Assembly (NCBI GenBank): GCA_016219145.1
Contig: JACRCG010000163.1
Location: 1 to 7,008, forward strand
Direction: 5' to 3'
Length of the DNA stretch: 7,008 nt
DNA from: Deltaproteobacteria bacterium
GTDB taxonomy: Bacteria; Desulfobacterota; Desulfuromonadia; Geobacterales; Pseudopelobacteraceae
In this document: piece by piece, positions 6,720-7,008 of the stretch
Layout of the letters: each line of letters opens with the position of its first letter
Position numbering within the stretch: the first letter of the stretch is position 1
Made by a program: the position numbers and the translations under genes
Notes under the pieces: model-generated
The model's input: only the letters and a program-made list of their open reading frames with translations
Database searches by the model: none
Told to the model about the DNA's origin: nothing

Positions 6720-6748
6720 AATGTAACCTCAATTTTGCCAAGAATCAA
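6720..6748 (-). promoter_or_regulatory. Likely ftsZ promoter
   Basis: On the - strand, TTGATT (6748-6743) and TACATT (6725-6720) are separated by 17 bases, four of six matches to consensus at each box. Directly upstream (6749-6770) is a nearly pure A/T tract with T-runs on the - strand, like an UP element that strengthens promoters. Transcription would begin near 6713, giving a leader of about 40 bases. The terminator just after ftsA makes such a promoter functionally necessary, which raises confidence. Confidence 0.45.
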
Positions 6749-6812
6749 AGGAAAAAATAAAAAAAATTTACGCTGGAAATGGCCCTTTAAAAAACAGAGT
6801 GTTAGGAGGATG

Positions 6813-6833
6813 TGACGGAAGTCAATTCCGTCA
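6813..6833. repeat. Perfect 8+5+8 inverted repeat upstream of ftsZ
   Basis: TGACGGAA-GTCAA-TTCCGTCA is perfectly paired. It lies between the ftsA terminator and the likely ftsZ promoter, about 65 bases upstream of the -35 box. No T-run follows on the - strand (the next bases are CATCCTCC), so it is not itself a standard terminator for ftsA. It may be a regulator binding site or a second hairpin protecting the transcript end. Confidence 0.5.
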
Positions 6834-6835
6834 AC

Positions 6836-6880
6836 AATAATAAAACAGGCCGCTCGCCGGAGAAACTCCGGAAAGCGGCC
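6836..6880 (-). terminator. Strong terminator after ftsA
   Basis: Outer arms GGCCGCT (6848-6854) and AGCGGCC (6874-6880) and inner arms CCGGAG (6857-6862) and CTCCGG (6866-6871) form a 13-pair stem with one 2x2 internal loop and an AAA tip. On the - strand it is followed by TGTTTTATTATT. It starts 23 bases past the ftsA stop codon, so it should end much of the upstream transcription before ftsZ. Confidence 0.88.
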
Positions 6881-6903
6881 CGCGTATTTTATGAATAGTT
6901 ACA

Positions 6904-7008
6904 TTAGAAAAACTCTCGGAACCAGGTCCTCATCCTGCCGAATACGGAACCGAACAGGCTTCCTTCCGGCTTGTTGGAGGGGAACTCGCGAGCTCCGGAA
7001 TTGCGGCT
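6904..7008 (-). CDS. ftsA: Cell division protein FtsA, C-terminal end only
   Basis: The last 34 codons of a gene that continues beyond the right edge. The encoded tail ends in GRMRTWFREFF, an amphipathic helix with aromatic residues on one side and arginines on the other. This is the expected form of the FtsA membrane-targeting sequence that tethers FtsZ filaments to the inner membrane. A flexible, polar linker (SNKPEGS) precedes it. Identification rests on this tail and on its position directly upstream of ftsZ in the same direction. The actin-like core is outside the window. Confidence 0.85.
   Translation of the reverse strand, partial: SRNSGAREFPSNKPEGSLFGSVFGRMRTWFREFF

Noticed and set aside
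6812..6898. Possible 28-codon + strand gene starting GTG after AGGAGG
   Set aside because: It runs through the inverted repeat and the ftsA terminator, so its apparent coding is better explained by those structures, and the AGGAGG is too close to the GTG.

Overview
The window looks like ordinary chromosomal DNA of a deltaproteobacterium, most plausibly a Geobacter/Desulfuromonadales-type organism. That call rests on the character of the FtsZ protein, the ftsA-ftsZ order, the SixA-CHAD gene pair and a CBS-PAS-GGDEF signalling protein. It comes from recognising protein families, not from a search. I see no phage, transposase, CRISPR, tRNA or rRNA signal.

Layout. (1) Bases 1-1449, + strand: the 3' part of a c-di-GMP signalling gene, entering from the left edge. 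It holds part of one CBS motif, two further CBS motifs, a PAS domain and an apparently active GGDEF domain. (2) Bases 1450-1654: a spacer dominated by an imperfect inverted repeat built on CACAAAG, followed by a short possible terminator. (3) Bases 1655-3806, - strand: an MFS transporter gene followed 16 bases later by a RluA-family pseudouridine synthase gene, probably one transcript. (4) Bases 3807-4035: a divergent control region with an exact TATAAT box and two palindromes sharing the half-site TCARCATG. (5) Bases 4036-5429, + strand: sixA (phosphohistidine phosphatase) and a CHAD-domain gene separated by 2 bases. (6) Bases 5451-5481: a hairpin terminator between the convergent CHAD and ftsZ genes. 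(7) Bases 5503-7008, - strand: complete ftsZ, and the last 34 codons of ftsA at the right edge. The two are separated by 231 bases that hold a strong terminator, a perfect hairpin and a likely ftsZ promoter.

How the genes fit together. FtsA and FtsZ form the core of the division ring, FtsA anchoring FtsZ to the membrane through its C-terminal helix, which is visible here. SixA and CHAD probably act together in phosphohistidine or polyphosphate-linked physiology. The diguanylate cyclase would couple adenine-nucleotide or other ligand sensing (CBS) and PAS sensing to c-di-GMP output. The transporter and pseudouridine synthase have no obvious functional link.

I did not find a convincing new multi-gene system. 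The observations most worth following are regulatory: the paired operators upstream of the transporter, and the transcriptional separation of ftsZ from ftsA.
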